Shown here in pieces: positions 5,814 through 8,075 of a stretch of 8,075 nucleotides of DNA (position 1 is its first letter; the number at the start of each line of letters is the position of its first letter). A program made the position numbers and the translations under genes. The notes under the pieces are model-generated. The model made no database searches. It was not told where the DNA came from and saw only the letters and a program-made list of their open reading frames with translations. Location of the stretch: assembly GCA_003242115.1 (NCBI GenBank), contig QBMP01000041.1, forward strand, positions 2,083-10,157, in the 5' to 3' direction. This DNA is from Phormidesmis priestleyi. GTDB lineage: Bacteria > Cyanobacteriota > Cyanobacteriia > Phormidesmidales > Phormidesmidaceae.

Positions 5814-6608
5814 ATGGTTAGAGTCCATTTCATCACTGGGAATAAGGGAAATATTGGTAAGAGCGTTTGGGCGTCTGGAGTGGTCGAGTACTACCGCCAC
5901 CACCAGAAACCCTTGATTGTGATCGATAGTGACAACGACTCTAGAACCCTCAAAAGCACCTACCATGATTCAAAGATCTTGGTGTTGTCAGATGACCCTA
6001 TCATGGCTGGCCAGCCAGATCTGATTATGACAATTGCTTATGAAGAAAATCAAAAAACTGTAGGAGAGCCAGCGGATATTCTAGTTGACCTTCCCGCAGG
6101 CGGCGAGAAGGCTATCAATCAGTGGATTGAGGAATGTGGCCTCGACGTTCCGACTGATAGTTTTGAAGTAGACCTTATCAAATGGTGGGTCTGTGACTCT
6201 GACCCTAGCTCTATAAAACTTTTCGAGGATTCCGTCAAAAAGTATTCTTCAATCAAGCACATATTCCTGAAAAACATGGGCCGTAGCCGTGAGTATCAGT
6301 GGGACGCTTTCAATGAAAGCAAATCTATTAAGTCTCTATGCAAGAAAAACTCTGTGTCAGTCGTTGAGATTCCTGTCCTGACGCCCACTGCCATCAATAA
6401 GCTAAGAGAAGAAGGCATTGAAATGAATCAAGCCGTAGAAGATACGAAGCTTGAGAAAGTGGATATCGGCACAAGACTCAGAGTGATGAGTTGGCTATCG
6501 AGAACTCAACATCTCATAGAGAACGAAATTTTGCTGGGCAGTGAAAAAGAAGCAAAGCAAGCTCAATTAGAAGCAGAGCAAGTTCAAGAGGTAACGGCTT
6601 CAGTCTGA
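5814..6608 (+). CDS. ParA-superfamily ATPase resembling TraL (RP4) and StbB (R388)
   Basis: This is a 264-residue P-loop ATPase. The deviant Walker A is GNKGNIGKS (residues 9-17) with signature Lys11 and Lys16; the family usually has KGGxGKS. DSDNDSR (38-44) matches the Walker A' region, and ILVDLPAGG (89-97) supplies Walker B Asp92. FLKNMG (151-156) is the likely base-recognition loop. The segment LIKWWVCDSDPSSI (121-134) follows the TraL/StbB-like layout. The tail (about 245-264) is rich in Glu, Gln and Ala. AGGAG (5803-5807) six bases before ATG 5814 supports the start. Such proteins position plasmid DNA or link it to the transfer machine. It lacks the long helix-turn-helix N-terminus of ParA type Ia and follows, rather than precedes, its DNA-binding partner. 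Partition alone is the main alternative role. Confidence 0.85.
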   Translation: MVRVHFITGNKGNIGKSVWASGVVEYYRHHQKPLIVIDSDNDSRTLKSTYHDSKILVLSDDPIMAGQPDLIMTIAYEENQKTVGEPADILVDLPAGGEKAINQWIEECGLDVPTDSFEVDLIKWWVCDSDPSSIKLFEDSVKKYSSIKHIFLKNMGRSREYQWDAFNESKSIKSLCKKNSVSVVEIPVLTPTAINKLREEGIEMNQAVEDTKLEKVDIGTRLRVMSWLSRTQHLIENEILLGSEKEAKQAQLEAEQVQEVTASV

Positions 6609-6618
6609 AAATAATACT

Positions 6619-7323
6619 ATGAATGCAGGAAGGGACGCAGACTTAATTGATGCGATCGCTCATCTATCTGCTCAGATAGATGAGATGCGTATTGAGCAGA
6701 CCCAGCACAATAGAGCCGCTGAGGAGGTTTTAAAGCAATGGAGCCAAACCAATCTCCATCTAACGGATTGCCTAGCCATCCAGGCGGAGGATTTGAGTGG
6801 TTCAAACCTCATGCAGCAGGAGCTAGCGAAGCACTTGATCGTTTTGGCGCAGCACAGCGGCGAACTAGGGACATCAACGCAGGAACTAAAGCACTCGTTG
6901 GAGAACTTGACGCAATACTTGCAGGAAGCCCAGTCTCCACAGATCCTTCAGCTAGCCGAGAATACGGCACAACTGAAGGACTCATCGACCAACTTGGTAA
7001 GCTTCTTGAAAGGGGAGCAGGCACAACGACTGAAGCTGCTAGAGAACGGCCTCAAGTCACTGATAGAGATATACGACGTTCAAAAAGTGCACCCTCAATC
7101 CCTCCCACCTCAGATAGGCAACCCCGTAGAAATGAAGAACCAGAGATTTGACTTTTTGCAAGGGCTGTCTCTGGTCGGTACGTTTTCAGTGGTGAGCTGT
7201 GGGTTAAGTCTGCTTCTTTGGTATTCGGGTGGGATAGGAAATGCGCTCACCAGAATTGATGAGCGCTCGAATTGGACAATGATTAAGCTGGAGCGGATTG
7301 AATCGGTTCTTGGAATCAACTGA
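6619..7323 (+). CDS. Coiled-coil protein with one C-terminal membrane segment
   Basis: This is a 234-residue protein starting at ATG 6619, ten bases after the ATPase stop, with no Shine-Dalgarno, so it probably relies on translational coupling. Residues ~5-155 are almost continuous amphipathic helix rich in Gln, Glu and Leu (for example QELAKHLIVLAQ, TQELKHSLENLTQYLQEAQ), typical of a coiled coil. Residues ~181-203 form one hydrophobic membrane span (LVGTFSVVSCGLSLLLWYSG), followed by about 30 residues. A membrane-tethered partner of the preceding ATPase, filling the place of TraM or StbC, is a reasonable inference, but I do not recognise the family. A second reading frame with its own ideal ribosome binding site lies within it at 6738-7151. 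Confidence 0.8.
   Translation: MNAGRDADLIDAIAHLSAQIDEMRIEQTQHNRAAEEVLKQWSQTNLHLTDCLAIQAEDLSGSNLMQQELAKHLIVLAQHSGELGTSTQELKHSLENLTQYLQEAQSPQILQLAENTAQLKDSSTNLVSFLKGEQAQRLKLLENGLKSLIEIYDVQKVHPQSLPPQIGNPVEMKNQRFDFLQGLSLVGTFSVVSCGLSLLLWYSGGIGNALTRIDERSNWTMIKLERIESVLGIN
6652..6659. repeat. HIP1 octamer GCGATCGC
   Basis: One of four GCGATCGC palindromes in the window; the others are at 2902-2909, 7683-7690 and 7911-7918. HIP1 is strongly over-represented in many cyanobacterial genomes, and four copies in about 8 kb is far above chance. It is the main basis for calling the host a cyanobacterium. Confidence 0.9.
6738..7151 (+). CDS. Possible nested overlapping gene, 137 residues
   Basis: This frame lies wholly inside the coiled-coil gene. 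Its ATG is preceded by AGGAGGT (6722-6728) at nine bases, the best Shine-Dalgarno signal of the rightward operon, while the outer gene has none. The predicted product is hydrophilic and rich in Ala, Gly, Arg, Pro and Ser (for example SPSNGLPSHPGGGFEWFKPH) with one possible helix near LIDQLGKLLERG. It has no hydrophobic segment and no domain I know. The codon use in this frame (GCA, GAA, CTT, GGA) is not obviously worse than in the outer frame. The Shine-Dalgarno letters could simply be Glu-Glu-Val codons of the outer gene, so this remains a candidate. Confidence 0.25.
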   Translation: MEPNQSPSNGLPSHPGGGFEWFKPHAAGASEALDRFGAAQRRTRDINAGTKALVGELDAILAGSPVSTDPSASREYGTTEGLIDQLGKLLERGAGTTTEAARERPQVTDRDIRRSKSAPSIPPTSDRQPRRNEEPEI

Positions 7324-7364
7324 GCCAGGGCAAGCGTAGCTCAGTTGATTGCGGTGCGCTCCAG
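7288..7364. terminator. Nested inverted repeat between convergent genes, possible bidirectional terminator
   Basis: The inner stem is AATCAACTGAGC (7314-7325) with its perfect 12-bp complement at 7339-7350 and a 13-base loop. An outer stem, CTGGAGCG (7288-7295) with CGCTCCAG (7357-7364), encloses it. The inner left arm includes the stop codon of the coiled-coil gene, and the structure ends three bases before the stop of the leftward gene. No T run follows on either strand, so it is not a canonical intrinsic terminator, but the position between converging genes makes transcript ending or 3'-end protection the likely role. Confidence 0.5.
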
Positions 7365-7366
7365 GA

Positions 7367-7846
7367 TCACCCGCCGACTAGGTGAAGGGTAGACTGACTT
7401 TTTGTACGAGGCCGAGCCATTGCGGCTAGATAGAGTGCTTTCAGCTCGGTCTTCTTAAAAGCGCGGGTCTCTCCTCTTGGCCGTAGTGGGATATCGAATG
7501 TCTCGCGGAGCTTCATCCCACGGAGATCGGCTACTTTCCACAGACCGAAATCAACCGGTTCAGAGACGATCTGACTAGCCGAATGCTTCAAGGTTTCGTG
7601 CTGGAATGATGGAGTTGGCGATTCGGCGATAACAGTAGGCTGTAGTTGCTGTGCTTCGGTCTTTGTCCCTACATCAGCTTGAGCGATCGCCTGAGTCGAT
7701 GTAGGTTCTAGCTTTTCTTCAGGATTCGCTGAGAGGTCGCGGCGAACTACAAACAGTGGGAAGCTAATTGCCAGCCAAAGACCCGTGCCATAGATTATTG
7801 CGGTGAGCGCTAGGGTAAGGAAATTGTCGAAAGATTCGTAAGTCAT
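7367..7846 (-). CDS. Membrane-anchored protein with SAP/Rho_N-like C-terminal segment
   Basis: This is a 159-residue protein starting at ATG 7846, with GGAG (reverse complement of 7854-7857) seven bases upstream. Residues ~9-34 are one hydrophobic membrane span (LTLALTAIIYGTGLWLAISF), followed by VVRR, which would keep the C-terminus in the cytoplasm. A polar, Gln/Pro/Thr-rich linker (~38-98) leads to residues ~101-143: LWKVADLRGMKLRET, then RAFKKTELKALYLAAM. That spacing of a helix with LR, a gap, and a second helix with KK-x-EL resembles SAP and Rho_N nucleic-acid-binding folds. If right, it could tether DNA to the membrane. The basic tail PRTKSQSTLHLVGG follows. It converges on the ATPase operon and has its own promoter. 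The domain assignment rests on eye alone. Confidence 0.7.
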   Translation of the reverse strand: MTYESFDNFLTLALTAIIYGTGLWLAISFPLFVVRRDLSANPEEKLEPTSTQAIAQADVGTKTEAQQLQPTVIAESPTPSFQHETLKHSASQIVSEPVDFGLWKVADLRGMKLRETFDIPLRPRGETRAFKKTELKALYLAAMARPRTKSQSTLHLVGG

Positions 7847-7935
7847 TTGTCTTCTCCATGAAGTGGGGGAGTGTATGTTTGGTTTGTGGGTGTTCTTTTT
7901 AAGCGCTGTAGCGATCGCCCTTTGAGAACAGTTTT

Positions 7936-7964
7936 AAGATAGCGGCTAGCTCAATATCTGTCAA
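7936..7964 (-). promoter_or_regulatory. Predicted promoter of the membrane-anchored SAP-like gene
   Basis: On the minus strand TTGACA (7964-7959, perfect -35 box) and TATCTT (7941-7936, four of six matches to -10) are separated by exactly 17 bases. Transcription would start near 7929, leaving a leader of about 80 bases that contains a HIP1 octamer (7911-7918) before the Shine-Dalgarno and ATG at 7846. Confidence 0.6.
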
Positions 7965-8075
7965 CATCTTGGTGCCGATTACGAGAATCTAGAACCAGCC
8001 TCAACGCTTCGCTGCGCTAGCAGTTTGGAGAATCAGAGGCAAGCCTGTTCTGCCTGTTTTTCTTGGTTAGACAAT
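7965..8075. other. Right-end non-coding stretch
   Basis: I see no complete gene here. The sequence CGCTTCGCTGCGCTAGCAG (8005-8023) resembles short palindromic repeats dispersed in cyanobacterial genomes. A 13-codon minus-strand frame ending in TGA (8033-8035) enters from the right edge and could be the end of an upstream gene, but it is too short to judge. Confidence 0.3.

Noticed and set aside
7331..7365. tRNA-like 5' segment GTAGCTCAGTTG
   Set aside because: The resemblance is to a D-arm only. No anticodon stem, T arm or acceptor pairing follows, and the bases are explained by the inverted repeat with 7314-7325.

Overview
The window looks like the transfer and maintenance module of a plasmid (or integrated conjugative element) from a cyanobacterium. 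The host assignment rests on four copies of the palindromic octamer GCGATCGC (HIP1, at 2902, 6652, 7683 and 7911), which is highly over-represented in many cyanobacterial genomes. The plasmid assignment rests on a relaxase, a relaxosome accessory protein, iterons, a TraL/StbB-type ATPase and a secreted peptidoglycan hydrolase lying together, with no core metabolic gene. No replication initiator, coupling protein or type IV secretion ATPase is inside the window, so whether the element is self-transmissible or only mobilizable cannot be told.

Layout. (1) 1-685: non-coding or decayed DNA with two tandem duplications (30-bp and 42-bp periods) and two strong stem-loops. (2) 686-3491, leftward: a two-gene unit, a 717-residue exported protein with a lysozyme-like and an M23 peptidase domain, followed 10 bases later by a small membrane-anchored protein of unknown function. 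Its 273-base upstream region carries four TTTTTGTAC repeats spaced close to whole helical turns. (3) 3765-4983, leftward: a MobC-like relaxosome protein and a MOBP-type relaxase whose genes overlap; the relaxase probably starts at a TTG served by a Shine-Dalgarno sequence inside the MobC-like gene. (4) 4984-5338: a control and transfer-origin region with thirteen 11/12-bp iterons, a candidate nic core and a well-formed rightward promoter. (5) 5339-7323, rightward: a small helix-turn-helix-like protein, a ParA-superfamily ATPase resembling TraL of RP4 and StbB of R388, and a coiled-coil protein with one membrane segment. (6) 7367-7846, leftward and convergent: a membrane-anchored protein with a SAP/Rho_N-like C-terminal segment, behind a good sigma70-type promoter. 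A nested inverted repeat separates the convergent genes.

How it may work together (inference). The arrangement of leftward relaxase genes, a repeat-rich transfer origin, and a rightward DNA-binding protein, ATPase and third protein parallels traJI-oriT-traKLM of RP4 and trw-oriT-stbABC of R388. The iterons are the obvious target for the small DNA-binding protein, for the MobC-like protein, or both, and could couple plasmid positioning to relaxosome assembly. The dual-domain wall hydrolase would locally open peptidoglycan for the transfer machine. The two membrane proteins that flank or end these operons could anchor plasmid DNA or the ATPase at the membrane. The main loose ends are a nested reading frame with an ideal ribosome binding site inside the coiled-coil gene, and the unexplained structured DNA at the left end.
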